Notes: generated from the letters alone by a model not told the origin. A DNA stretch of 64,000 bases from Furcasterigmium furcatum (GCA_001599815.1 BCIA01000003.1:2542001-2606000), one strand, 5' to 3'. Counted from the stretch's first letter, positions 46,910-57,619 are shown. Numbers and translations: made by a program.

Positions 46910-49900
46910 ATGGCGAGCAACGCCGAGTCGCAGGCCTCAACGGAGGCGCCCATCGACGTGAGCAAGCAGGAGAACGCCTCCTCGCGATCCCAAGTCAACC
47001 GCCAGAGCTCGACCAAACAACAGATCCGCCACCGAGCCTCCGTGGCATGCGCCTCCTGTCGCGAACGGAGAATCCGGTGCGTGGTGCCCAAGGGCGCCGC
47101 GGAATGCACCCAGTGCAAGAGGACAGGCACCGAGTGTGTGATCAAGAACGACGATGAGCGTCGACGGTATGTTGCAAGAGTCCCACTACCCCGGAAGCCC
47201 CGGGGGTCTTTCTCACTAGAAATCCGTTCCTAATCAACCATCTGCACTCCAGACCCATATCCAAAGCATACATGTCCTCCCTGTCAGACCGCATCGTGCT
47301 TCTCGAGAGCATGCTGGCAGAAAAAGGAGTACAGGCACCCCCAGCAGCACACCCGCCAAAGACCAGGCACGAGGGCCCTAGCGACCAAGTAAAGGAGGAG
47401 TCCCCACGGCGGCCGGACTCGCAGGCCAAGCCCACCCAGAACGTGGGCCACTCCCCCCTGGGCGAGGTGCCCTCGCCACCCGACTCGGCCAACGAGGACT
47501 TTACCATGCACGACAGCGACCAGGCAGATAGCATCCTCGCCAACAGCCAGTTTCTTCATCCGCTGCCAAAAGAAACATCGCCGTTCAGGATGTTGGATCC
47601 CAAGCAGGAAGACATCGTCCACCGGCTCTTGTCCACCACGGGCAACCTGTCCTTTGACCAGCTGTCCGGTCGCCTGCGCTTCTTCGGCCCAACCGCCAAC
47701 AGCCACATCTACGCAGAGTCGCCGGATCAGTCGCCGTCAGACTCTCGTGAGCCGCCTGAGCAGGTCCGCCGCGCCGAGCGAATCATCCGGTCGCTGACGG
47801 CGGCGACGCACGATTACCTGATGGATAACTTCTGGACGTACTACAACTCCGTCATCAACATCATCCACCAGGACGCCTTTGAGGCGGATCGTGAGTCGCA
47901 GAATCCAAAGTTCTACTCGTCCTTCCTTCATATTGCCATCTTGGCTATGGGCTTTCGATTTGCCGATTTCGACAGAGAGGACATGAGACGGATCACCCTC
48001 GGCAGCCGAGAGAGCACGCTGCACCGGGAGGCCAAGTACATGCTCGACATTGAGCTTGAGCGGCCCGGAGGTATTCCGAGCGTGCAAGCTCTTCTGCTGC
48101 TGGGCGATCTTGAATGTGGCGTGGGGAGAGACAATACGGGATGGATGTATGCCGGTAGGTTCATCTCATCACCCACTCGGCCCTCATCATCATCAGCTGA
48201 CACCTCCATCAAGGAATGGCAAACAGACTTGCCTTTGACATCGGCCTTCATCTCGACTGCCGGAACAACGGCATCAGCGATCTCGAGGTTGAAATCCGCC
48301 ACATGGCCATGAGGGCCTGTGTCATCTACGACAAGTACTGGGCCCTCTTCCTGGGTCGGCCGACGAGCATCAAGAACCAGGACATCGGGATGGATCTTCT
48401 TTCAAAAAGGTTCTCTCAGCTCTCATCCATGTTTGGAGGCGGCGGGCCGCCCGACAAGAAGACCATCATCGCCGAGATCTACGAGCAGTTGATGGAGCTG
48501 ATGGAACTGGCCGGTAGGATCGTCGAGACGAGGGACAACAACAGACTGAACGGCAGCAATCAAGGCGGAAACCAGGGCACACCGTTCAACTCATCCGAGG
48601 GAGAGGACAATGCCTACCTTCATGTCATCAACCTCGACCGCCAGCTGCAGAACTGGTACCGTCGACTGCCCGATCATCTGCAATGGAAGCCGGCCAACAT
48701 CAAAACGGCGCCGTTCAGCTACTTCCTCCTCCATCAGCAGTATCACGTCTCCATGATCCTGCTTCACCGCCCCTGGGCAAGATACGGTGCCATCTCAGCA
48801 GACGGCACCAGTACAGGATCCCACCCCTCACCCGAGGCCGCCAACCACGAGGGCCCGAAAGACTCGGGTGCCGACCATCTCACCCCTTTCACGGCCCTCG
48901 GCGGCACCCACGGCCACTCCATCGGCATGGGCGATCCGCACTCCATGGTCGACGATTCCCGCACCTCCCTCTCCCGCTCCATCTGCACCCAGCAGTCCAT
49001 CCGCGTCGCCCGCATCTTCTGGCAGCACCGCCAGCGCTTTGACGGCACCAAGATCTTCGTCACGGGCATCCAGCACGCCGGCACGGCCGCCATCGCCCTC
49101 ATCGCGGCCCTCGCCTACCACCGCTCCGACGCGGACCGCAGGACCTACCTCGGCTACCTCGAGATCCTCTCCAGCGCCGTCTCGGACATGTCGCACACCT
49201 ACCACCCCGCCGCGCGCATGGACGAGCTGCTCAAGGCCGTCCTCGCCCAGCTGCGCGCGGACATCAACGACCCCTCTGGCGCGGCCCGCGCCGCCGCGCC
49301 GCCGCCCGTCCTCACGGGAAGCGACCGCTCCATCCTCTCCGAGAGCGGCTGGCACGGGTCCATGGACAACATCTACTCGGTGCTGCCGATGCGGCGCGAG
49401 TCCGCGGCCGTCGCGGTCGACGGCGACCTCGAGCAGCTGCGCAAGCGCCACAGGCCGGGGAACAGCCGCCGCGCGTCGGAGTTCACGAGGCCCACGCCGC
49501 CGTTCTACGCGCGCGCGCAGCCGACGCCGCCGAAGAGCTGCCAGAGCCAGGGGTCGCAGTCGTACGGGGCTGCGGCTGTCGATCCGGCGATGTACACGCT
49601 CGATGGGGCCGCGGCCGGGGGGTTCAGCCTGGACTTCTTGAGCGGGAGCGCCGTGGATGGGGAGCTGGATGATGGGATGGGGAGGCCTTCTGATGACTTT
49701 GTGCTTGTTGGCGGCGGAGGGCAGGATGGATGGGGGAGGAACGGGGGAGCGTTTAGTGTGCCTGGTGCGTCGGACTGGATGGCTGGGCCGGCTGGGTTGA
49801 GCGCCAGCTCGGTGCTGGCTGGCGGTGCGACGCCGGGGATGCTGGGGCATGGAGGAGTCTACACAGGGAGGGCGGATGATGCCCCGAGAGGATTGCAAGA

Positions 49901-50099
49901 TGGCGAGAAGGGAGAGGAGCATAAGACCGGGGGAGGGATGGAGTGGATGGGCAGCGAGGGGGGGATGAATGCCCTGAGCCCTGTGAGCCTCGGCGGCCTG
50001 GTGCAAGCGGCGGTTGACAAGGAAAACGAGGCGAGAGAGCAGCATGAGAGCGGCGCGGGGCCGTCTAGGAATCACGAGCTGGACTTTTTCAGCTTCTAA
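46910..50099 (+). CDS. large Zn2Cys6 transcription factor with Fungal_trans domain
   Basis: 1014 aa from exons 46910-47166, 47253-48154 and 48214-50099. The zinc cluster is C47-x2-C50-x6-C57-x8-C66-x2-C69-x6-C76, followed by a basic linker (DDERRRPISK) and a coiled-coil-like dimerisation helix (LSDRIVLLESML). The Fungal_trans middle domain spans about residues 200-600 (for example HIAILAMGFRFAD, RLAFDIGLHLD, CVIYDKYWALFLGRP). The C-terminus is Gly/Ala-rich and ends LDFFSF. Acts in the nucleus. It resembles NirA/XlnR-type regulators in general layout only. It lies next to monooxygenase 2 and is a candidate regulator of the cluster; that is inference from position. Confidence 0.92.
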
Positions 50100-50331
50100 G
50101 AAAGGCTGTCCGTCCGTCCTTCTTTCTGGCTTGGGATCGGGTACGATATGCTTGGGGCACAGGCTTGGTGTTGGGGGCATATTGTTCGGAACAAGGACGG
50201 ATCCTGTTCGACTGAACTGATGATGGCTGTATGTCTGTCTGCTAGCGCTTCTTGAGATTGCTTTACGTTGTAATGAACAGTGCTTGATATGATACGGGTG
50301 GCCTCATTCTTCCTCACTCCGAGCATCCCAC

Positions 50332-51175
50332 CTAGTTGATCGTGTACCCTCCATCCGCGACGAGCGCCGCGCCCTGCATGTAGCTGCTCATATCCGACGC
50401 CATGAACGCGATGCAGTCCGCGATCTCCTCCATCTGCCCCAGCCTCTGCAGCGGCGTGCCCGCGATGCCCTTGCCGAGGGGCGACTCCGGGTCCTGGGCC
50501 ATGTTCTCCTTCAGCAGCGGCGTCTCGATGTACCCGGGGCAGATGGCGTTGATGCGGATGCCCTGGGGGCCGTACGTGTTGGCGTCGGCCCTTGTGAGGC
50601 CGATGACGCCGTGCTTGGCCGTGGCGTAGGCCGTGTGGGCGAGGAAGTGCGGCGGGCCGACGAGCCCGTACATGCTCGCGACGTTGATGATCTTGCCGCG
50701 GCCGCGGCGGGGGCCGAGGTCCTCCTGGGCGACCATGTGGCGCAGCTCCTCGCGCTGGCAGCGCCAGACGCCGTGGAGGTCTACGTCGACGACGCGGGCG
50801 AACTCTTCCTCCTCGATCTCGTGGGTCGGGAGGCCGGAGCCGCCGATGCCGGCGTTGTTGACGGCGACGTCGAGGCGGCCGAAGCGGCGGACGGTCTCGG
50901 CGATGCCGTCGCGGACCTCGGTGGCGGAGCGGACGTTGAGCTTGAGCTCGAGGATGTCGAGGGAGGGGTTGATCTGGCGCAGGGCTGCCGTGGAGGCGGA
51001 GAGGGCGTTGATGTCTGCGAGGGCGAGGCGGGTGATGCCGTGTTTGGCGAAGGCGAGGGCGGTGTATTGGCCGATGCCTGGGATGTCAGCCTTGGGGTTA
51101 TTTTTTGAGAGAGGGAAGAGACATACCTGATGCTGCGCCTGTAATGAAGGCGGTTCCCTTGAGGAGGGACGCCAT
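50332..51175 (-). CDS. short-chain dehydrogenase/reductase
   Basis: 264 aa from exons 51127-51175 and 50332-51077 (49-nt intron inside the cofactor motif). The rebuilt motif TGAASGIG at 12-19, NNAG, the NVAS strand and YATAK near residue 160 show a classical SDR. PGYIETPL follows as usual. It ends TIN, not a peroxisomal signal. It oxidises or reduces a hydroxy/keto group with NAD(P)(H). It converges with the regulator gene (232 bp) and could make the ketone used by the monooxygenases, but the substrate is unknown. Confidence 0.92.
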
Positions 51176-51940
51176 GGTGAGGGCACTTATACCAGAGACC
51201 TTGCAGAGTCGAGGTGCTGCAGATGCCGTTTCTCTACTTGTATGAATCTTTATGTTGGGAGTGAAACCCAATGGTTCAAGGGATGAAGCTCCGAACCTTG
51301 GAGAGGTCGTAGACACAGAGATGAGACTGTCACACTGACAGCCAGTGGCAGCCAAGCTCGAGCTGATATTCCAGAGCTTCTGAGAGGTCCCTTTGCGGGG
51401 CCTTCCGGTAGAGAAATGTGAGAAATCTCCAATGGACACGACGAGTCAGGAAGGGAGAGCTGGCGGTGGTCTCAAGAGTCACGCCCGGCTTGACCTCATC
51501 CTTGGCCTCTTCGGTTCCCCTTCCCCGAGCTGATTTCTGTCTTCCCAAGGCTCTCCAAGACGGGAGCCCGCCTGCCCATTCCCGGCGTGCGGAGATCGGG
51601 GAGCTGAGTTGGAGACAAGCAACAGGGGTCTTAGCGCACTGCTTGCGGGCCCGGAAGTGAGTTATCCGGGTGTTCGGCCCATTTGGCGGTACGGCCACTA
51701 AACGGCCTTCCGTTGGCGAGTCCGTCCTCGTTCTCATCGCTTGTTTGGTGTGCGCCTCAGGGAGAACAACACCTGATAACTGCAAGTGTGAGAACCAAGT
51801 AGCAGAGCGCAAAAGCAAAAGAAGTCTGACTAGCATGCCGTTTGAATGTTGAACGGAATGGATCTTATGAGATGCTTTGGGCTCAAAGCCAGTTCCTTGT
51901 CTTGGTCGTGGCCTCTTAGCAAGAGGCAAAGGGACTAAAA
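51176..51940. other. intergenic
   Basis: Promoter of the SDR at the left. No gene or repeat recognised. Confidence 0.5.
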
Positions 51941-52181
51941 ACATACAACACCAGGCATTCGCCGGTCGTCACCGACCCGACTACTACTCTGGCCCTCATA
52001 GATGTTATGTGAGTTAAGGGTTCTATTAACGGCATGGTAAGGTTTAGGAAATGGAAGAGGAAGCTCTCACGATTTATCGCCGCTTTACGCCCGGGGGGCA
52101 TTCGGGGTGGAGGGGTCCCTCACTGGCTTATCTATGGGAGAGCGGACGGGGTCCCGAGTTTTCCGGTGTATGGTCGTGTGC
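51941..52181 (-). pseudogene. 5S rRNA pseudogene split by a 118-bp insertion
   Basis: Read on the minus strand, the two outer parts match fungal 5S rRNA: GACCATACACCGG and CCCATAGATAAGCCAG on one side, then GTCGGTGACGACC and GGTGTTGTATGT with a T run at the other end. Between them lies foreign DNA at 51999-52116. The six bases CCCTCA occur on both sides (51993-51998 and 52117-52122) but once in an intact 5S gene. Without the insert and one copy the gene would be about 117 nt. The first bases (GCACACGACC instead of ACATACGACC) also differ from consensus. A functional 5S RNA is not expected. Confidence 0.88.
51999..52116. mobile_element. 118-bp insertion in the 5S gene, flanked by a 6-bp direct duplication
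   Basis: The flanking CCCTCA duplication is typical of target-site duplication by a transposase or integrase. The insert shows no obvious terminal inverted repeats and no coding capacity, so its class is unknown; a small non-autonomous element or other captured DNA are both possible. Confidence 0.5.
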
Positions 52182-53051
52182 TAGAAATCAGCATTGTAAG
52201 CAACTAGACCTTGGAAGTAAAGATCGCATGTCCACGCGCCAGACCGGTCTTGCGTTGTGTACCCCTCCTTCATCCCGACTTTGCTTCAGCGAACGTTGGA
52301 TTCCCGCATCTGCCGTGGTCCAGTCGTGGGGATGCGTGATGGCTTTTCTCATCTGGCTCCGATTGGACTCGCTTGGCTTCGGGTTCCAGTCAGCGTCAAC
52401 CGGAGCTCAGGCTATCCGTGCGTCAAAATGGTTGGTGCTGTACCTTCAACTGGCGAAGCTGAGCGGCGAATGCCAGATGGCTCGCCCCATTGTCCGTTAG
52501 CGGCAAGTCAAACTACTTCGGGGGTATCTGCAGGTGAAGAAGCACCTCGAAGTCAGCCTCAAAAGCTTACAGTCACCCTTGCTCCATGCCGAGGCACGCA
52601 TGGCGGGCTTGGCAAATGACCTGAGGACGAATCACTCCTCTAGAACCATCTATCAGCTACGACCATTGGGGAACTCTGTGCAGCAGGCTTTGTCTAGACA
52701 GAGCTAGTTAATGGGTGGCTCCCGTTCCCTCTTCTGCAGACATGAAGCCATACTGGCGTGACGAAGTGAGTGACACTGCATAAAAGCACAGGTCGAGGTA
52801 CCATTGCTGCTACAGAGTATTCCAGACCCCACCACCGGCTCTGTGTGTTTCCTTTGCAAAAGCGGCCTTCAAGACGGATATATGACCGAGCTTGGCAACT
52901 TTCTCCTCCTGGTTTCACTTCGACTCGCAACTCCATATCGGCACCTCATCCAATTACGTAGAGCTACCATTGCCCAGGCTGCCCACTCGCAAGGATTTGT
53001 TTCAAAGCTGCTCGTCCCCCGAATCCTTGCCACGCCTGCAATTCATGCAAA
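52182..53051. other. intergenic
   Basis: Promoter region of the FAD monooxygenase. No supported gene. Confidence 0.5.
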
Positions 53052-54500
53052 ATGAGTCTGCCCTTCAGGGTCATTGTCGTCGGTGGCGGTCCGGTCGGTC
53101 TGACAGCAGCACACTCCCTCTCCCGGGCTGGCCTTGACTTCATTGTGCTAGAGAGCCGCTCTCAGATCGTCCAAGATGCAGGCTCCAATCTCGTCCTGCT
53201 TCCGATTGGTTTGCGTGTTCTCAGCCAGCTGGGCCTCTTGGCCCAGATCGAAAGTCTCAGTTCGCCGATGGATCGCTTCAAGCGGATTGATCACGAGGGA
53301 CGCAGCATTGGAGACACGCTGTGGTTCACATTTTACAAGGAGAAGTCTGTACAAGAGTCTGCCCAATTACCCGAGTGTTCATGCTGACGAGAGATGAACA
53401 GCCAAGGAGCTTATCCCCGAGTCATCAGTCGACATGATCTGATGAAGACTCTGCACGACGGTCTTCCTCCAGACGCACAGGCGAAACTCCTTCCCAACAA
53501 GAAGGTTGTGGGTGTCCATTCTGGCCCCGACGGCGTCAGCGTGACTTGTGCAGACGGCACCACATACGAGGGCACCCTCGTCACCGGCGCCGATGGTGCC
53601 CATAGCAAGGTGAGGGACCTGATGCGCACTGCAGCCTTGCAAGCACCCTCCGTCCACGCGAACAAGTTGCGAGTCAACGAAGCGGCGCCTTTCCTCACTA
53701 CCTACCGCGCCCTCTGGGTCCGATTTCCCACGGTCTCGCCTATCAAGGCCGGTTACGCTGGCGAGACGCACGGCTACAAGTGCACTCTCCAGCTCTTTGC
53801 CGGTGAGGAGACTTCGGTCATCGGCGTATATGAGCGTCTGGACAAGCCGACCCGGGAGGGGGTGCGGTATACGCAGGCAGATGAAGAGACGTTCATCGAG
53901 AGATGGGGACATCTCCCCATCATTGCCGGCGGATGGACGATCAAGGACGCCTACGACAACCGCACACAAGCCGGCATGGTGAACCTCGAAGAGGGCGTCG
54001 TGAAGTACTGGAGCTTCGACAGGATCGTGCTCGTGGGAGACGCCGCGCACAAGTTCACCCCGAGCACCGGCGCGGGCTGCAACAACGGCATCGTCGACGT
54101 CGTCGCCCTTGCCAACGAGCTATACCACGCCTTCAGGGACGTCCGCACGAAGAATCCCGATGCCTTCCCGACCAAGCAGCAGGTCTTCGATGCATTCGAT
54201 GGATATCAGGTCTCGCGATATGACACGATCAAGACGGGCCTCGCGGGTGCGAGCCAGGCAACCGGAGCGGCAACGTGGGCAGACGCGACGCACAAGTTTA
54301 TCGACCGGCACATTCTCTCCGTGCAGTCACTTCAGAAGTTCTTCACTACTCGGGCTGCGCCCGAGCTGGCTCGTACCCCGGTGTTTGAGTACGTTGAGGG
54401 AGAGGATACAATGGTCGGGAAATTCCCTTGGGTTCATCCCATCAAGGCGCCCTCGACAACAGTAGGTGACGCCGAGGGTGAACGCGAGGGGGGCAAGTAG
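53052..54500 (+). CDS. FAD-dependent monooxygenase, PHBH/salicylate-hydroxylase type (class A)
   Basis: 467 aa in the best reading: exons 53052-53348 and 53394-54500. It hydroxylates or epoxidises an organic substrate, usually an aromatic ring, with NAD(P)H and O2. Motifs: GGGPVG at 11-16 (FAD), GADG at 164-167 and VGDAAHKFTP with Gly-Asp at 314-315. The 45-nt intron has donor GTACAAG and acceptor GAGAG, both poor, with a CTGAC only a few bases before the end. A better CAG acceptor 8 nt later would break the frame unless another donor is used. The reading PRVISRHDL after the junction matches the family, so the exons are right even if the exact junction is not. Confidence 0.85.
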
Positions 54501-55028
54501 TTCTCTCCTTGGGCGAATTTTGTGCGGGCTTATGTTGGGTTCAGTTGGAAGCTGATTTGCGTGTATGGTTACATGTTATAATGCGTCTCATGTGCTTCAA
54601 GTCTCCCCGGAAAAGAGTGGTCGAGCGGTTAGGCTACAGTGGCAAATAGTTTGATGATCCTAAACGCCCCCTTGGAGTAGGTGAGGCTGGGGGTCTGGCA
54701 ACGGCTGGTCTAGTGGACACGAGAATCCATCCTTGACAAATTGGATGAATCGGACTTTTGGAGAAATCATATAGGAGTATCCACGTCCCATGGACCACTC
54801 ATCGAGGCAAAGCTGCATCAGTGTTAGACTAAGTGCATAACAGAGCGGTGGATCATCAGAATGATCTCCAAATTACGCCTGGTAGACACAACCAGGTCTT
54901 GATACATATCGTATAACGTTCCTTATATAGTGTGAGGGAATCTTGTAATAATTTCTGGCCACGGCAAAAACGTCTAGGACAGCTAAAGGCGGCAGACAGA
55001 CTTACACCAAGTGAACTAACCACAAAAA
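54501..55028. other. intergenic
   Basis: AT-richer stretch between the monooxygenase and the 5S gene. It holds an A-box-like TGGTCGAGCGGTTAGG at about 54612-54627 without a matching B-box. No gene called. Confidence 0.5.
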
Positions 55029-55147
55029 ACATACAACACCGGGTATTCGCTGGTCGTCACCGACCCAACTACTAATCCAGCCCTCACCAGCTTGACTATG
55101 GGAGAGCGGACGGGATCCCGTATTTTCCGGTGGGTGTGGTCGTATGT
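55029..55147 (-). rRNA. 5S ribosomal RNA gene
   Basis: On the minus strand it begins ACATACGACC and ends GTTGTATGT, with the fungal 5S core: GGGATCCCGTCCGCTCTCCC, ATAGTCAAGC, TTAGTAGTTGGGTCGGTGAC and GACCAGCGAATA. Terminal bases pair (ACATACGAC with GTTGTATGT). Length is 119 nt. A T5-T6 run follows at once and serves as Pol III terminator. Dispersed single 5S genes are normal in Pezizomycotina. A few positions differ from common sequences, so it could be a divergent variant, but nothing disrupts it. Confidence 0.92.
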
Positions 55148-55499
55148 GTTTGGGAGGGCGACGAGTCCTGTTCATGAAGCATTCCGGGAATGGAGGGCAG
55201 GTCGCCTCAGCAGTCACAACCATACAACGTTGGGTCGGCCACTTACCCGACTCCGAATCGGTTATGACAAGGGGATGCTTCAAGACAGCGGGCATGCTCA
55301 ACCAGGGAACTGCAGACGAGGTCGAGACAGATGGGGGGAAGTGGTCTTGAGTTTTGGGTGACCGTCGATAGTGTACGAAGTCCTCCTCACACGTATCAGA
55401 CCTGCCGATCAGGGCGAACCGAATGAGCAATCAGATCGGGAATGACAGGTCATCTAACTCCTATCAAGCTAGATATCGGCCTTCTTGCCGTTCAACGCC
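55148..55499. other. intergenic
   Basis: 5' flank of the 5S gene and 3' flank of the esterase. No gene seen. Confidence 0.5.
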
Positions 55500-57131
55500 T
55501 CACGGAAACGATTCATATTCTCCAACTCCCAGACAAACGCCATCGAGCTCGATCCCGTCAACATGCGTGACGACCTTCCCGCTCTTGCCGCCGAAGCGAA
55601 TCATATCCCCGCCATTGGCCTGCCTGGTGTCCATCGGCAGCCAGCCCAGCTTCTGCGGGCCGTTGTACGGGTCCCTGGCGAACGCGAGGATGTGGTCCTG
55701 CATCGACTCGCTGACCTCGACCTGGAACTCGGTGGTGTTCGCGATGTGGTCCAGCAGCCCGTAGGTGCCGAAAATCAGTGGCGTCTCGGCGTTGTGGTAC
55801 GCGCCGAGCCAGTCGTATACGTTCAGGTTGGGAAACGTGGCGGCGTACTGGAACCGGAAGACGGGGACGTCCAGGCGGTTGCGGTACGCCGTCGCGTTGA
55901 GCGCCGAGCAGACGGCGAAGGCGACGGTCATGGTGTCGAGGGGCCCCTGCGGCGGGCCCTCGGTCGGGTCGTCCGCCGGCCACGGGGCCAGGGAGGACCA
56001 CTCGTTGGCCGTGAAGGAGATCATCGCGGGGACGCCGGCGATCAGGCCTGCCTCGGACCGGGCGTGGTAGTCTTCGGCGGTGTAGACGATGCGGTCGTCG
56101 GGGACCGGGCCGAAGCTCAGCGGGGGCGAGCCGCCCTGGTCTCCGTACTTTCCGATGAAGTTGGAGATCTGGATCGGGGAGACCTGGCGCATGCAGTCGA
56201 GCTCTGCGGCGGCGTGCTCGTCCTCGTCGGCGCACTCGCGGGCGCCGCAGGGGCTGCCGCAGCCGACGCCGCGCGCGACGAAGGTGAAGTTCGAGCCAGT
56301 GAAGTCGCGGGGGTTCGGCGGCAGCCCGCCAAAGGTAAGGCCGGATTCCATGTAGTAGGACTCCGCGATGGGATCGTCATGGTAGGCGTAGGAGTGCACG
56401 TCAGCAGCCATGCCGCCGGCGGAGCGGCCCCATTGCATGATGCGCGTCGGGTCGCCCCCGAAGGCGGCGGCGTTGTCACGGACCCATTCGAGGGCGAGCC
56501 GCTGGTCGAGGATGCCGAGGTTCTGGTCGTCCAGGCCGCGTGCGTTGGGGAAGCCGAAGATGTTGATGCGGTAGTTGACGCTGACGACGATGTGCGACTT
56601 TGTGCGCTCGACCCAGGATGTCGGGATCTGCCAGGGGAGGTCGACGCCGCCGATGTAGAAGCCGCCGCCCGTCATGAAGAAGAGGACTGGGAGGCCTTCC
56701 TCCGGGATCTCCGTGGGCGCCCAAACGGCGAGGTGCAGGCAGTCCTCGGAGGTGGCCTCGCCGACCAGCCCCGACGAGTCGTTCTGGGCGCCGTTGTAGA
56801 CCAAGTTGCCCTTGGTGAGGTCAATGTTCCACATGGACTCCAGGCTCGTGAAGAACTGCGAGCACGAGGGCGGGAACTTGGTCGAGAAGCGAGGCCGGCC
56901 CGGCGGTGGAGGCGACGAGATCTTCTGCGGCGGCAGCCAGCGGCGCGGGCCGACGGGCGGCTCCGCGAACGGGATCGAGCGCCACTGCCGGGTGTTTGGG
57001 AACTCGGGCTCGATCATCCCTGAAAAGGCGCCCGAGGACGTCTCGACAGTGAGACCGGCCGCTTCCGAGCACTTCGCCGGCTGGCCGAGAGCGACGTTCA
57101 GCGCGAGGAGAGACAAGATGTTGAGCTTCAT
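55500..57131 (-). CDS. secreted type-B carboxylesterase/lipase
   Basis: 543 aa, one exon. The start at 57131 gives a signal peptide (MKLNILSLLALNVALG); a longer in-frame start 15 codons upstream would hide it. Alpha/beta-hydrolase of the cholinesterase/carboxylesterase-B family: early SIPFAEPPVGPRRW motif, SEDCLHLAVW, oxyanion-hole region GGGFYIGG, nucleophile Ser in WGRSAGG, likely acid in TANEW, and His in AYHNAET. The residue before the nucleophile is Arg, where most relatives have Glu (GESAGG). It hydrolyses esters outside the cell or in the secretory path. It could release substrate for, or cleave products of, the nearby oxidative genes; this is speculative because it is secreted. Confidence 0.93.
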   Translation of the reverse strand: MKLNILSLLALNVALGQPAKCSEAAGLTVETSSGAFSGMIEPEFPNTRQWRSIPFAEPPVGPRRWLPPQKISSPPPPGRPRFSTKFPPSCSQFFTSLESMWNIDLTKGNLVYNGAQNDSSGLVGEATSEDCLHLAVWAPTEIPEEGLPVLFFMTGGGFYIGGVDLPWQIPTSWVERTKSHIVVSVNYRINIFGFPNARGLDDQNLGILDQRLALEWVRDNAAAFGGDPTRIMQWGRSAGGMAADVHSYAYHDDPIAESYYMESGLTFGGLPPNPRDFTGSNFTFVARGVGCGSPCGARECADEDEHAAAELDCMRQVSPIQISNFIGKYGDQGGSPPLSFGPVPDDRIVYTAEDYHARSEAGLIAGVPAMISFTANEWSSLAPWPADDPTEGPPQGPLDTMTVAFAVCSALNATAYRNRLDVPVFRFQYAATFPNLNVYDWLGAYHNAETPLIFGTYGLLDHIANTTEFQVEVSESMQDHILAFARDPYNGPQKLGWLPMDTRQANGGDMIRFGGKSGKVVTHVDGIELDGVCLGVGEYESFP

Positions 57132-57619
57132 GCTGGGCAGCCCGGGTGGTGTCTGAGCAGAGGCATGGACGTTCATCTCTACTGCTGATGCGCCTCAGTT
57201 ATATGTAAAAGAAGTCCATTGATAACCCTTTGCCGAAATGGCTTTGGACTCAGTACTGCTCGTAAGCTGACTGAACGAGGGGAACCGCTCGCATTGCTCG
57301 GGAGTGTGCGTGGGGATAGGATTTTCACCTTCCGGACTGGGCATCATATCCGCGGATTAGGCCTGTATGATGAACATTGCGGAAGGTGACAGACTGTCAG
57401 ATAGTAATTAGTGCGAGGCGCAACTGTGAGTGCTGACTGAGTTGCTTCTGCAGTGAACCAAGTTGGCCCAAACTGGGGCTATGCAGCCTCCGATCATACC
57501 ATAAGTAGCCTGGATTCTCCATGCAAGGTTGTATCATTGTGCAGTAGTCGGACAGGAGGACCAGAAATACGACGCATCTATTGATCGGTTCGCACTACTT
57601 GGGCATGATGCGTCTCAAT
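57132..57619. other. intergenic
   Basis: Promoter of the esterase and 3' flank of the next gene. No gene seen. Confidence 0.5.

Noticed and set aside
48828..50180. 450-codon open frame opposite the Zn2Cys6 regulator
   Set aside because: Antisense shadow of the third exon.
26013..51175. Secondary-metabolite biosynthesis cluster
   Set aside because: No polyketide synthase, peptide synthetase, terpene synthase, prenyltransferase or P450 is present; the enzyme set fits degradation better.
54612..54720. A-box-like sequence suggesting another tRNA
   Set aside because: No B-box at the right distance and no acceptor stem pairing; at most a degenerate relic.
55485..57023. 512-codon open frame opposite the carboxylesterase
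   Set aside because: Antisense shadow of a well-supported esterase; no recognisable protein features.
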